64,000 nucleotides of DNA from JAPPHA01 sp963662705 (GTDB lineage Bacteria; Pseudomonadota; Alphaproteobacteria; Rhodobacterales; Rhodobacteraceae): positions 1,612,001 to 1,676,000 of the forward strand of contig OY759767.1 in assembly GCA_963662705.2 (NCBI GenBank), read 5' to 3'. Under the pieces are notes generated by a model that had not been told where the DNA came from, made no database searches, and was given only the letters and a program-made list of their open reading frames with translations. The translations under genes were made by a program, and so were the position numbers. Positions 8,357 to 17,329 of the stretch are shown here, one piece after another (within the stretch, counting starts at the first letter, position 1; each line of letters opens with the position of its first letter).

Positions 8357-9216
8357 CTGGCCTCGTCGACAACACCGTTTCTCAGCGTGCCGATACCTTC
8401 GGCCTCGACCTCGATCACGTCGCCCGGACGAAGCCAGACTGGCGGGTCACGGCGTGCGCCGGCCCCGGTCGGTGTTCCCGTGACGATGAGGTCGCCAGGG
8501 GTCAACGTGACGAATGTCGAGATATAGCTGATGAGGTAACGGAACGGAAAGATCATGCGCCCGGTCCTGTCGTCCTGGCGGACATCGCCGTTCACAAGTG
8601 TTCTCAGCCGAATGTCGGCGATCTGCTGCTCGCCGGTGAATGGTACGATCCACGGTCCGATCGACCCGGTGCCTTCGAAGTTCTTGCCCTGGGTCACGTT
8701 GAACTTGGCGTGCCGCATCCAGTCGCGCACCGATCCTTCATTGCAGAGCGTGATGCCGGCGACATGGTCGAGAGCATCTGCCTCCCGAACATGCCGACCC
8801 TCCTTGCCAATGACCAGAACGATTTCGCCTTCATAGTCCAGTTGCCGGGACGCCGACGGCCGGGTCAAGGGTACAAGGTGCCCGACAAAACTGCGTTCGA
8901 GGCGGATGAATACCGAAGGGTAAGCCGGCTGCGCCTGCCCGTCCCGGTACTCTGCGTTTCGGTCAGGATAGTTGACGCCAATGCAGAGGATTTTTTCGGG
9001 GGAGGAAACCGGAACGCGAAAGACGGACTCGCGCGCCTCGTGAGACACCGTGTGACGTTCCGCGGCGTTTGCCAGTGCGGCCAACCCGCATTCGGCGACG
9101 GCGTCGCGCAGGCTCTTCCAGCGCGGGAAATACGGCGACAACGCGATCAGCCCGGCGTCGGTAACGGCCCCGTAGAATTCATCGCCGCCAGACGACCAGC
9201 TTGCCAATCTCACCAT
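8353..9216 (-). CDS. hpaG: HpaG-type fumarylacetoacetate-hydrolase-fold decarboxylase/isomerase
   Basis: This 287-residue FAH-fold enzyme should decarboxylate 5-carboxymethyl-2-oxohex-3-ene-1,7-dioate and isomerise the product. The FAH core is clear: ILCIGVNYPDRNAEY, DYEGEIVLVIGK with the metal glutamates, GKNFEGTGSIGPW and DLIVTGTPTGAG. ATG 9216 is preceded by an excellent GGAGG; an in-frame extension to 9510 lies over hpaD and is rejected. E. coli HpaG is a tandem double-domain protein, while this is a single-domain form, so one polypeptide or a dimer must do both steps. Confidence 0.88.
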   Translation of the reverse strand: MVRLASWSSGGDEFYGAVTDAGLIALSPYFPRWKSLRDAVAECGLAALANAAERHTVSHEARESVFRVPVSSPEKILCIGVNYPDRNAEYRDGQAQPAYPSVFIRLERSFVGHLVPLTRPSASRQLDYEGEIVLVIGKEGRHVREADALDHVAGITLCNEGSVRDWMRHAKFNVTQGKNFEGTGSIGPWIVPFTGEQQIADIRLRTLVNGDVRQDDRTGRMIFPFRYLISYISTFVTLTPGDLIVTGTPTGAGARRDPPVWLRPGDVIEVEAEGIGTLRNGVVDEAR

Positions 9217-9268
9217 CAGGCATTTCCTCCTACAGCCATCTCCGGCAAGCCTCTGTCCCGGACCGGGC

Positions 9269-10255
9269 TCACCGGTCGTGCGCGATGATTGGTTCCGCGG
9301 CGAGATCGGGCGCCCTCGCGTCGATGCCGGTGAATGCCGAACCATCCTCGAACCAGCTCCGCGGAGCAGGTGCCCCCCAGAGAGTCTGGCGCTGCGGATC
9401 CTTGAGATCCCATCGAATTGGCTCATGATCAGGGTCGACCGTCTGATAGTCCGAGCAGTAGAATTCGATCCGGTGGCCGTCCGGGTCGAGAACATAGAGA
9501 AACAGTGCATTCGAAATCCCGTGTCGGCCGGGACCCCGTTCGATGCAGGCGATATTGCCCGTCGATGCCAGCAGGTCCAGGAGGTCGATGATGCACATTG
9601 GCGTCGGCACCCAGAACGCGATGTGGTGCATGCGCGGCCCGATGCCGTTGGTGAAGGCGAGGTCGTGCACGCTGCCCTTCCTGTGTATCCATGCAGCCCA
9701 CAGTGCCCCGGTCTCTTCGTCCTCCGTGTATTCGGTCACCCGAAACCCGATATTCGAATAGAAGGCCACGCTCTGGTCCACGTTCGGGGAGAACATGTTG
9801 AAGTGATCGATCCTCAGCGGCCTGACGCCGCGATACAGGTGATAATGCTGGTGAATCGGGGGCAGCCTGTCCATCCTGTGGTAAAACTCGATCGGAACCC
9901 CGTGGTTGTCCGTTGTCGCGAGGGTCCGGCCTTGAAAGGGCCTGTCGGGCCAGTCGACGCGGTGGCCAAGGTCCCGAAAATACCGCTCCGCCCGATCGAG
10001 GTCTTCCTCGTCATAGGTCTTGAACGCGACCAGGTCCGCACTTGGCCCCGGTGACGCTTTCAGGACCAGGCAATGATGGCCCCTTTCCTCCATCCCCCGA
10101 AAATAGACACGGTCGCCCGACTCTCCCGTCACCTGCAACCCGAGGATGTTGCAGTAGAACCTGCGGCTTGCATCGATGTCGGCGACCGAAAGTTCGACAT
10201 GGCTCAGCCGTATCGTATTGAACGGCGGGTAAAGGACCGGGTCGGGAACGGGCAT
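9269..10255 (-). CDS. hpaD: 3,4-dihydroxyphenylacetate 2,3-dioxygenase, VOC extradiol type
   Basis: The 328-residue protein has two vicinal-oxygen-chelate repeats (about residues 15-127 and 146-267). The second repeat carries the metal ligands expected for type I homoprotocatechuate dioxygenase: His151 (RIDHFNMF), His211 (MHHIAFWV) and Glu264 (HRIEFYCSD). The first repeat is structural. It opens the ring of homoprotocatechuate to give the CHMS semialdehyde, which the upstream hpaE product oxidises. ATG 10255 has a GGAGG upstream and lies five bases from the hpaE stop. Confidence 0.92.
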   Translation of the reverse strand: MPVPDPVLYPPFNTIRLSHVELSVADIDASRRFYCNILGLQVTGESGDRVYFRGMEERGHHCLVLKASPGPSADLVAFKTYDEEDLDRAERYFRDLGHRVDWPDRPFQGRTLATTDNHGVPIEFYHRMDRLPPIHQHYHLYRGVRPLRIDHFNMFSPNVDQSVAFYSNIGFRVTEYTEDEETGALWAAWIHRKGSVHDLAFTNGIGPRMHHIAFWVPTPMCIIDLLDLLASTGNIACIERGPGRHGISNALFLYVLDPDGHRIEFYCSDYQTVDPDHEPIRWDLKDPQRQTLWGAPAPRSWFEDGSAFTGIDARAPDLAAEPIIAHDR

Positions 10256-10259
10256 GAGT

Positions 10260-11771
10260 TCAGCCTCCGAGCTTCGGAATCCGGTGGGCGGACGTGGCGA
10301 AGGCCACGTTTCGGGTCTCCATGTAGAAGTCGAACGACCAGTCACCTCCATCACGCCCGATCCCAGAGGCCTTCGTTCCCCCGAAAGGCGTCGGCAGGTG
10401 CCGGATGTTTTCGGAGTTGACCCAAACCATTCCGACGTCGAGGTTTTCCGAAAACCTGAAGGCGCGCGCAACGTCTGAAGTCCAGACGTAACCGCTCAAA
10501 CCGTACGCGACATCGTTGGCCAGATCGAGAGCCTCGCCCTCGTCGTCAAAGGGAATCACCGTGAGAACCGGGCCGAAGATCTCCTCGCGGGCGATCCTCA
10601 TCTCCGGGCGCGCTTCGACAAACAGCGTCGGCTCCACGTAGCAACCGGCATCCCCGACGGCCTTCCCACCAAGCGCGAGGCTCGCGCCTTCGCCCTTGCC
10701 GATTTCGATGTAGTCGAGGACTTTCCTTTGGTGACCCGGATCGATCAGGGGACCCACGACCGTTTCCGGGTCGAGGGGATGACCGACCTTGATGCCGAGG
10801 GATTTTCGTTTCACCAGTTCGACGAAATCGTCATGAATTCTTCGGTCGACGATCAGGCGGGACGACGACGTGCACCGCTCACCGTTCAGGGAAAAGATCA
10901 TGAACACGACCGCGTCGGCAGCCCTTTCGATATCCGCATCCGCAAACACCACGACCGGGTTTTTCCCGCCGAGTTCAAAGTGAACCCGTTTCAGCGTATC
11001 GGCGCCCTGTCTCATGATCTGCGAGCCCGTCCCGCTTTCGCCGACAAAGCCGATGGCCCTGATCTCGGGATGCTCGGTCAGTGCGGCCCCTGCGTCTTCT
11101 CCGAACCCGTTCACGACGTTGAGAACCCCCGGGGGTAATCCGGACTCTTCCGAAATCTCCGCGAGCAGGCTCGCCGTCAGGGGAGAAAGTTCCGCCGGCT
11201 TGTGCACGACCGTGCACCCTGCCGCGAGGGCGGGGGCGATCTTCCAGGTGCTGAGCATGAACGGGGTGTTCCAAGGCGTAATGACCCCGACCGGTCCGAT
11301 CGGGTACCTCGACGTCATGTTGACCTGACCTTCGGTTCGCGTGACGGTTCCGTCGCGTGCCGCCGGGGCCCGGTCGGCGAAGAAACGGAAATTCTCGGCG
11401 CCGCGAAGTGCCGCCTTTGACATGAAGCGAAGCGCCTGCCCGGTGTCCATGCACTCGACGAGGGCAATCTCGTCAGCTCTTTCCTCGATCCTGTCGGCAA
11501 GCCGGTGAAGCAACGCCTTGCGCGCTGTTCCCTTCATGGCTGCCCATTCCGGGAAAGCCGACCTGGCGGCCCTGGCCGCGCGGTCAATGTCGGCGGCCTT
11601 TCCATGAGCCACTTTCGCAATGGGCTTCAGGTCGACGGGCGACAGGGTCTCGAAAGTCGTTCCGTCGATGGCAGGGATCCGTTCGCCGCCGACCAGGTTC
11701 ATCACGCCCGTGCCTTGAATGCGGTCGAGGTGAGCCTGGGCCTTCGCCAGGTTTTCGGACAATGCGTTCAT
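10260..11771 (-). CDS. hpaE: 5-carboxymethyl-2-hydroxymuconate semialdehyde dehydrogenase
   Basis: This 503-residue NAD-dependent aldehyde dehydrogenase has the usual TPWNTPF cofactor loop, catalytic Glu266 in FELGGKN and nucleophile Cys300 in NGERCT. The long N-terminal leader and the position between hpaF and hpaD identify it as the CHMS dehydrogenase of the homoprotocatechuate pathway. ATG 11771 is preferred over the overlapping GTG at 11774. It is 12 bases downstream of hpaF, so the two are cotranscribed. Confidence 0.93.
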   Translation of the reverse strand: MNALSENLAKAQAHLDRIQGTGVMNLVGGERIPAIDGTTFETLSPVDLKPIAKVAHGKAADIDRAARAARSAFPEWAAMKGTARKALLHRLADRIEERADEIALVECMDTGQALRFMSKAALRGAENFRFFADRAPAARDGTVTRTEGQVNMTSRYPIGPVGVITPWNTPFMLSTWKIAPALAAGCTVVHKPAELSPLTASLLAEISEESGLPPGVLNVVNGFGEDAGAALTEHPEIRAIGFVGESGTGSQIMRQGADTLKRVHFELGGKNPVVVFADADIERAADAVVFMIFSLNGERCTSSSRLIVDRRIHDDFVELVKRKSLGIKVGHPLDPETVVGPLIDPGHQRKVLDYIEIGKGEGASLALGGKAVGDAGCYVEPTLFVEARPEMRIAREEIFGPVLTVIPFDDEGEALDLANDVAYGLSGYVWTSDVARAFRFSENLDVGMVWVNSENIRHLPTPFGGTKASGIGRDGGDWSFDFYMETRNVAFATSAHRIPKLGG

Positions 11772-11783
11772 CACAACCGCGCC

Positions 11784-12170
11784 TTACCCGGATGAGAGTC
11801 GTTCATGTATCGAATTCACGTTCCACCGAAAGTCTGGATCGAGTTCGGACACTTCAACCGATAACGAAAGGTGTCCTCCAGCGAGGGGCTTTTCCAGCCA
11901 CTTCCCGGCTGTTGCAAGCAGGCTCTGGCCGATCGACGTCTTTTGTTCCCTCGTGCGCCCCGGGGCAATCTTGAGAGTCAGGGCCATGAACCCGTTGTTC
12001 TCGTGGCCATCTGCAACATGAAAACGGCCAACGGGGTAGGCACGGATCCGCACCCCTCCCGTCCGGAACACTCCGGTACTCTGCATGGCTTCTGCCATCG
12101 CCTGGAGGAACCGGTCGCCGTCGAGGTGCGACTCGAGGTTCTCGGAGTACTCGATCGTCAGGTGCGGCAT
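11784..12170 (-). CDS. hpaF: 5-carboxymethyl-2-hydroxymuconate isomerase
   Basis: The 128-residue protein starts MPHLTIEYSENL. The proline directly after Met is the catalytic base of the tautomerase/CHMI family, which supports ATG 12170 over the frame's longer opening at 12269. HpaF converts 5-carboxymethyl-2-hydroxymuconate to its oxo tautomer, the substrate of HpaG. It is first of the hpa genes and begins about 70 bases after ilvH on the same strand. No promoter was recognised in that short gap, so read-through from ilvIH is possible. Confidence 0.92.
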   Translation of the reverse strand: MPHLTIEYSENLESHLDGDRFLQAMAEAMQSTGVFRTGGVRIRAYPVGRFHVADGHENNGFMALTLKIAPGRTREQKTSIGQSLLATAGKWLEKPLAGGHLSLSVEVSELDPDFRWNVNSIHERLSSG

Positions 12171-12240
12171 CGACAAAACACGGTTTCGCGAACCGATCGA
12201 GACGGGTCCCGGGAATGCTTCACGCCGGTGCCGTGTCCGC

Positions 12241-12804
12241 CTAGTCCCCGCGCGCCATAGCCGCGACACCCGTGCGCGCGAGCTCCGTCATTCCGAGAGG
12301 GCGCATCAGATCGACGAATGCGTCGATCTTTTCCGGGGTTCCGGTCAGCTCGAAAGTGAAACTCTCGAGCGTGCAGTCAACAACGCGGGCCCGGAATACC
12401 TCTGACGTACGCATGGCTTCGACCCGTTTGTCGCCGACTCCCTTGACCTTGACCAGCGCCAGTTCGCGTTCGACCGAAGGACCTTCGACGGTCAGGTCAT
12501 GGACATCGTGAACCGGCACCAGGCGTCCCAGCTGAGCCTTGATCTGCTCGATGACCGCGGGCGTCCCTCTCGTCACGATGGTGATGCGGGACAGGTTTCT
12601 TTCGTGATCGACTTCTGCGACTGTCAGGCTTTCGATATTGTATCCACGCCCAGAGAACAGGCCGATGACACGGGCGAGAACCCCGGCTTCATTGTCGACC
12701 AGTACGGCCAGCGTATGTGTTTCGTCTTCGTCGGAAAGGTGGCTGCGCAGGTCGTAGGCACTGCGGCGTGAGCTTCCCTTCGATATGACCAGCGACGAAT
12801 TCAT
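12241..12804 (-). CDS. ilvH: Acetolactate synthase small (regulatory) subunit
   Basis: The 187-residue protein has an N-terminal ACT domain (about residues 30-100; HTLAVLVDNEAGVLARVIGLFSGRGYNIESL) and the conserved C-terminal ALS small-subunit domain. It binds valine and controls IlvI by feedback. ATG 12804 begins MNSSLVIS; the earlier in-frame start at 12909 lacks domain support. It lies 230 bases after the large-subunit gene on the same strand. Confidence 0.95.
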   Translation of the reverse strand: MNSSLVISKGSSRRSAYDLRSHLSDEDETHTLAVLVDNEAGVLARVIGLFSGRGYNIESLTVAEVDHERNLSRITIVTRGTPAVIEQIKAQLGRLVPVHDVHDLTVEGPSVERELALVKVKGVGDKRVEAMRTSEVFRARVVDCTLESFTFELTGTPEKIDAFVDLMRPLGMTELARTGVAAMARGD

Positions 12805-13038
12805 GGTTCGTTTTCCGAGATCCCTAGACTTCCGAAACGGCCCGGCCGACGGGCGCGGCTCGCGGTGGCCGCACGCGGCGTCAAGGCCAATTGCCCGCAA
12901 TCGAGCCAACCTGCAGCGGCACCAGGGACAACGAGCAGAGGGTATCGTGGCGATTCCCGCGATTCAAGACGCGATCCCCGGTCTCCAGTCGTCTGTCCCT
13001 TGCGCGATCCTGCCCGACCCTGCCCGGTTGTCCTGCGA

Positions 13039-14808
13039 TCACACGAGAACCGCGCCTTCGCGGTCAATTGCACGTCCGGCGGCCTCCGTGTCCGTGCGTT
13101 CGCCGAGGAGCATTTCGTTGTGGGCCTTGCCCGACGGAATCATCGGGAAGCAGTTTTCGTGTTTTTCGACCACGCAGTCGAAGATGACCGGTCCGTCGTA
13201 TTCAAGCATATCCTTGATTGCTTTATCGAGCCCGGATGGATTGTCGCAGCGAATTCCCTTGCAACCGAAGGCTTCGGCCAGCTTGACGAAGTCCGGGAGC
13301 GCTTCCGACCAGGAGTGCGAGTAGCGTTCCCCGTGGAGCAGTTCCTGCCATTGCCGCACCATACCCAGCCTTTCGTTGTTGAGAATGAACTGTTTTACCG
13401 GCAGCCTGTACTGCACGGCGGTTCCCATTTCCTGCATGGTCATCAACCAGCTTGCCTCGCCGGCAACGTTGATGACGAGTGCTTCCGGATGAGCGATCTG
13501 CACGCCGATCGATGCAGGCACGCCGTAACCCATTGTTCCGAGACCACCGGATGTCATCCAGCGATTTGGCTCGTTGAAGGCCATGAACTGGGCCGCCCAC
13601 ATCTGGTGCTGGCCGACCTCGGTGCAAATGTAACGATCGGGATGATCCTTGGTCAGGGCCTCCAGGCGCTGAATGGCGAACTGGGGTTTGATCAGCCTGT
13701 CCGAATTCACGTATTTGAGGCAGTCGACCCGTTTCCATTCCCGGATCTGGTGCCACCACAGTTTAACCTGTTCCCGGGCGGTCCGGCCGCCACGCCCCTT
13801 CCAGACCTCGAGCAGGTCGCCGAGCACGGTTCCGACATCACCGACAATCGGAATGTCTGTCCGGATGACCTTGTTGATGGACGACGGGTCGATGTCGATA
13901 TGGGCCTTGATCGATTTCGGGCTGAATGCGTCGACACGCCCCGTGATCCTGTCGTCGAACCGCGCGCCGATGCAAATCATCAGGTCGCAGTCGTGCATGG
14001 CCCAGTTCGCCTCGTACGTCCCGTGCATTCCGAGCATGCCGATCCAGTTGTCGCCCGTTCCCGGGTAGGCGCCCAGCCCCATCAGGGTCGAGGTTACCGG
14101 AAACCCGGTTTCTGCCGCGAGTTCACGGAGCTTTCGGCATGCGGCCTGACCTGAGTTGATCACACCTCCTCCCGTGTAGAGGATCGGCCTTTCGGCGGTT
14201 TCGATCGCTGCTGCGAGTTCCGTGACCAGTTCGATGTCGCCCCTCGTTCTCGGGTTGTAGCTTCCCTTTTTCGCCTGATCGGGTGAGCGATAGGTGCCAT
14301 TCGCGAACTGGACATCTTTGGGGATGTCGATCAGCACCGGCCCTGGCCGCCCGCTGGTTGCGACGTGAAAAGCCTGATGAATGACATCGGAAAGAATGTC
14401 GGTTTCCTTCACCAGCCAGTTGTGCTTGGTGCACGGACGTGTGATTCCGACCGTGTCGGCTTCCTGAAACGCGTCGTTTCCGACCATGAATGTCGGGACC
14501 TGTCCCGTCAGGACGACGATCGGAATCGAATCCATGAGCGCGTCGGTCATTCCGGTCACCGCGTTGGTGGCGCCGGGACCGGATGTCACGAGGACCACGC
14601 CCGGCTTTCCGGTTGAGCGGGCATAACCTTCGGCCGCATGCGCTGCCCCCTGTTCGTGGCGAACAAGGATGTGGCGGATTTCGTTCTGCTTGAAGATCTC
14701 GTCGTAGATCGGCAGCACGGCGCCCCCGGGGTATCCGAAGACCGTATCGACTCCCTGGTCCTTGAGTGCCTGGACGACGATCTCCGCGCCGGCCATTTGC
14801 TGATTCAT
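13039..14808 (-). CDS. ilvI: Acetolactate synthase large (catalytic) subunit
   Basis: This 589-residue ThDP enzyme condenses pyruvate with pyruvate or 2-oxobutyrate, the first common step of branched-chain amino-acid synthesis. The activating glutamate lies in LVRHEQGAAHAAEGYAR, and the C-terminal ThDP/Mg motif runs from the GDASW-equivalent VAGEASWLMTMQE to FILNNERLG. The usual GD is GE here (AGEASW), a common variant. ATG 14808 has AGGAG directly upstream. Length is normal. A leader region with a candidate attenuator precedes it. Confidence 0.95.
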   Translation of the reverse strand: MNQQMAGAEIVVQALKDQGVDTVFGYPGGAVLPIYDEIFKQNEIRHILVRHEQGAAHAAEGYARSTGKPGVVLVTSGPGATNAVTGMTDALMDSIPIVVLTGQVPTFMVGNDAFQEADTVGITRPCTKHNWLVKETDILSDVIHQAFHVATSGRPGPVLIDIPKDVQFANGTYRSPDQAKKGSYNPRTRGDIELVTELAAAIETAERPILYTGGGVINSGQAACRKLRELAAETGFPVTSTLMGLGAYPGTGDNWIGMLGMHGTYEANWAMHDCDLMICIGARFDDRITGRVDAFSPKSIKAHIDIDPSSINKVIRTDIPIVGDVGTVLGDLLEVWKGRGGRTAREQVKLWWHQIREWKRVDCLKYVNSDRLIKPQFAIQRLEALTKDHPDRYICTEVGQHQMWAAQFMAFNEPNRWMTSGGLGTMGYGVPASIGVQIAHPEALVINVAGEASWLMTMQEMGTAVQYRLPVKQFILNNERLGMVRQWQELLHGERYSHSWSEALPDFVKLAEAFGCKGIRCDNPSGLDKAIKDMLEYDGPVIFDCVVEKHENCFPMIPSGKAHNEMLLGERTDTEAAGRAIDREGAVLV

Positions 14809-14840
14809 GTTTCCGCTCCTCCGCGCGCGATGACATTCCG

Positions 14841-14870
14841 GCAACAAAAAACCCCCGTCAAAGGGGGTGT
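14841..14870 (-). terminator. Intrinsic terminator in the ilvI leader (candidate attenuator)
   Basis: On the minus strand an ACCCCC/GGGGGT stem (14863-14868 with 14851-14856) is followed directly by six T residues (14845-14850). It lies about 33 bases before the ilvI start and downstream of a short open frame, so it would stop transcription before ilvI unless an alternative fold prevents it. Confidence 0.75.
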
Positions 14871-14874
14871 CAAT

Positions 14875-14908
14875 GCGCGCCAGCCTTGTCGATTAAGCTG
14901 CCGCGCGC
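14875..14908 (-). promoter_or_regulatory. Upstream leader hairpin of the ilvI attenuator
   Basis: GCGCGC-GG-CAGC (14908-14897) can pair with GCTG-GCGCGC (14884-14875) around a 12-base loop that holds the TAA of the short leader frame. It lies immediately before the terminator hairpin, the arrangement expected when ribosome position decides folding. Confidence 0.5.
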
Positions 14909-14955
14909 ATTCCCACACGTACGGCGTTTTGCCTGTTATGCCCGTTCATGCTCAT
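14893..14955 (-). CDS. Possible ilv leader peptide (20 aa)
   Basis: A 20-codon frame starting ATG 14955 (or ATG 14949) reads MSMNGHNRQNAVRVGMRAAA and stops inside the upstream leader hairpin. It has only two valines and no isoleucine or leucine run, so if it is a control peptide the response would be weaker than in classic ilv leaders. No good ribosome-binding site is seen. The call rests on its position relative to the hairpins. Confidence 0.4.
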   Translation of the reverse strand: MSMNGHNRQNAVRVGMRAAA

Positions 14956-15184
14956 CACGGTCAGGTTATGGGCGACCCGAACACGGGTCAAGGCAATATT
15001 GGGAAAAGGTGCCGATCTGACCCGTTTGCCCTCAAAGCCGTCATGGATTTCGGCAGTAGCGGGCCTGCCCGATATTCGCACGCAAACGTGGATTCCGTTT
15101 GTAGTTACGCCGCCGATATGCTTAACAATCGGCGTGTGTAACGGCCGGGCAAACTGGTCCCGGCATTCAAAAGGAGGGAATTTG

Positions 15185-16267
15185 ATGGATCGTCGAACTT
15201 TTCTGAGAAAATCCGCCTTGGGTGGCGGGGCAGCCGCGGCCACGGCGCTCGCGGCGCCGGCTATTGCCCAGGACAAGGTCAAGCTGACGATGGTAACGTC
15301 CTGGGGCCGAGGCCTCGCAGGCGTGTTCGACGCGGCCCAGAAAGTTGCGGACAACGTCAATGCCATGTCCGACGGCTCGATCGAAATCGAGGTCAAGGCG
15401 GCCGGAGAACTGGTCGGTGCATTCGAAGTCTTTGACGCCGTGTCGTCGGGGCAGGCAGACATGTATCATGCCGCCGACTACTACTTCATCAGTCAGCATC
15501 CGGCATTCGCGTTCTTTACCGGCGTGCCGTTCGGAATGACTGCCACGGAACAGAACAACTGGTACTACCATGGCGGCGGCAAGGAACGTCACCACGAACT
15601 CGGCGAGATTTTCAACCTCAAGTCGTTCCTCGCCGGAAACACCGGTACCCAGGCAGGAGGCTGGTTCCGGCAGGAAATCGCCGGTCCGGAAGACTTCAAC
15701 GGCCTGAAATTCCGTATGCCGGGATTGGGCGGCAAGGCGCTCGGCTACATGGGCGCGTCCGTCCAGAACCTGCCTGGCGCGGAGGTGTACCAGGCGCTGG
15801 CATCAGGCGCGATCGACGGAACCGAGTGGATTGGTCCCTGGGCGGACGAAAAGGCCGGGTTCCAGGAGATCACGAAATTCTACTACACCGCGGGATTCCA
15901 TGAACCGTCAGCAGGCCTTACGCTCGCCGTGAACCTCGAGAAATTCAACAGCCTGACATCGCAGCAACAGGCGGCGATCGAAGTCTCTTCCGGACATGCG
16001 AACGTCTGGAACCTGAGCCAGTACCTCAACAACAATGGTGCAGCACTGGCGCGCCTTGCCGCAGGCGGCGTGAAAATCCTCGAGTTCCCCGACAGTGTCT
16101 GGGATGCATTCGGAGGTGCTGCCCAGCAGGTCTATGACGAGTTCATGGGCGATGAAATCTTCGCGTCGATCTACGATGAGTATGTGGCATCCATGCGGGC
16201 ATCCTCACAGTGGCTGACCCAGTCGATTTCCGCTTATCGCGCGCAGCGCGACCGTGTTCTCGGCTGA
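15185..16267 (+). CDS. TRAP transporter periplasmic solute-binding protein (DctP/TakP type)
   Basis: The 360-residue protein opens with a twin-arginine signal (MDRRTFLRKSALGGG, then an Ala-rich stretch cut after AIAQ). It then has the DctP fold, with the RMPGLGGK segment that holds the carboxylate-binding arginine. The GLAGVFDAAQK and QALASGAIDGTEW segments resemble TakP-like proteins that bind 2-oxo acids, often with a metal ion. ATG 15185 has a strong AGGAGGGAA. It is followed by a GC-rich hairpin and then both membrane subunits, in the usual P-Q-M order. Confidence 0.92.
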   Translation: MDRRTFLRKSALGGGAAAATALAAPAIAQDKVKLTMVTSWGRGLAGVFDAAQKVADNVNAMSDGSIEIEVKAAGELVGAFEVFDAVSSGQADMYHAADYYFISQHPAFAFFTGVPFGMTATEQNNWYYHGGGKERHHELGEIFNLKSFLAGNTGTQAGGWFRQEIAGPEDFNGLKFRMPGLGGKALGYMGASVQNLPGAEVYQALASGAIDGTEWIGPWADEKAGFQEITKFYYTAGFHEPSAGLTLAVNLEKFNSLTSQQQAAIEVSSGHANVWNLSQYLNNNGAALARLAAGGVKILEFPDSVWDAFGGAAQQVYDEFMGDEIFASIYDEYVASMRASSQWLTQSISAYRAQRDRVLG

Positions 16268-16290
16268 CGTCCGTTGAACCATGCGACATC

Positions 16291-16326
16291 GCCCCCGGGC
16301 TGAATATGGCCCGGGGGCATCTTATT
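16291..16326 (+). terminator. Stem-loop between the TRAP binding protein and permease genes
   Basis: A perfect ten-base stem GCCCCCGGGC/GCCCGGGGGC (16291-16300 with 16309-16318) with an 8-base loop is followed by ATCTTATT. The weak T-tract suggests partial termination or mRNA protection, giving more binding protein than permease. Confidence 0.65.
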
Positions 16327-16390
16327 CCTGATTCCGTCATCTTGGGGCCGGGGTGTTTTTTGACGACTTCCGGGGACTGGGTAAGTCGGT

Positions 16391-17317
16391 ATGATTGAAC
16401 TGGCCGTCAGCCTCTTTCAGAATCTTTTCCTGGCCTTCTACAACTTGGGCTATGCCGTCTCCCATCCGATGGAGTGGCTGAACTGGTCCGACAGGACGGC
16501 ACTCGTTCGATTCATCTATTACGGTGCTTCTTCAGAGTTTCTGTTTGTTGTTCTTGTGACGATCATCATTGTGACGGCGGCCGGTCTCTGGCGCCGGTCA
16601 TTTCTGTGGATGGTCGTTCGGATCCTGGAAGGATTCAGCAACGGCGTCGGGCGGTTGTTCGCCTGGGCCGGACTCATCATGGTTCTCCAGCAGATCGTGA
16701 TCGTCTTCCTGCAACGGATTTTCCGGGTTTCCGAAATATCGGTCGGGCCATTCGGATACGTGGTGTCGAAGGACCTGAGCTGGTACGCCGAAGAGCTGAA
16801 GCTCTACAACGCCATAATCGTTTGCCTCTGTTGTGCCTACACGTTCGTGCAGGGTGGCCACGTTCGAGTCGATCTCGTCTACGCCGGTGTCAGGTTTCGC
16901 GTAAAGCGTGTGATCGACATGCTTGGATCGCTGTTCTTCATCCTGCCGGTCATGTCGATGATCTGGATGTATGGATGGTTCTTCTTGTGGAGGCACCTCG
17001 TCACGCCGAAAATCTCAGCTTCCGACAAGCTTGAACTGTTGGAGCGCAAGTCCCGGCTTCTGAAATGGAATGTGGAGACGATCGGGTTTTCGCCCAACGG
17101 CTTCAACGGCTATTTCCTGTTCAAGATTCTGCTCGTTGGATTTGCAGGCATGATGTTCGTGCAAGGCGTGGCTTTCTTTTACCGGTCATTGCTCGAATTC
17201 CTTGAAGGCGAGCAGTCCGAGGGTCGATTCCACGACAGGGACAGCATCTCCGAACTGTCAGTTGACGAGGAATCGATAGACGCGCGACTGAACGACCCGC
17301 ACGCCGGGGCAGCCTGA
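16391..17317 (+). CDS. TRAP transporter small permease subunit (DctQ)
   Basis: The protein has several hydrophobic membrane segments, including LFVVLVTIIIVTAAGLW, LFAWAGLIMVLQQIVIVF and MLGSLFFILPVMSMIWMYGW, and the Q-subunit signature VQGGHVRVDLVYAG. At 308 residues it is much longer than the usual 160-200 because of an N-terminal pair of helices and an acidic C-terminal tail. It ends 12 bases before the large permease gene. DctQ pairs with DctM to drive Na+-coupled uptake of the solute delivered by DctP. Confidence 0.85.
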   Translation: MIELAVSLFQNLFLAFYNLGYAVSHPMEWLNWSDRTALVRFIYYGASSEFLFVVLVTIIIVTAAGLWRRSFLWMVVRILEGFSNGVGRLFAWAGLIMVLQQIVIVFLQRIFRVSEISVGPFGYVVSKDLSWYAEELKLYNAIIVCLCCAYTFVQGGHVRVDLVYAGVRFRVKRVIDMLGSLFFILPVMSMIWMYGWFFLWRHLVTPKISASDKLELLERKSRLLKWNVETIGFSPNGFNGYFLFKILLVGFAGMMFVQGVAFFYRSLLEFLEGEQSEGRFHDRDSISELSVDEESIDARLNDPHAGAA

Positions 17318-17329
17318 GAGGATAACGGC

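Noticed and set aside
12865..14154. A 429-codon open frame on the plus strand
   Set aside because: It lies antisense to ilvI, which is unmistakable on the minus strand.
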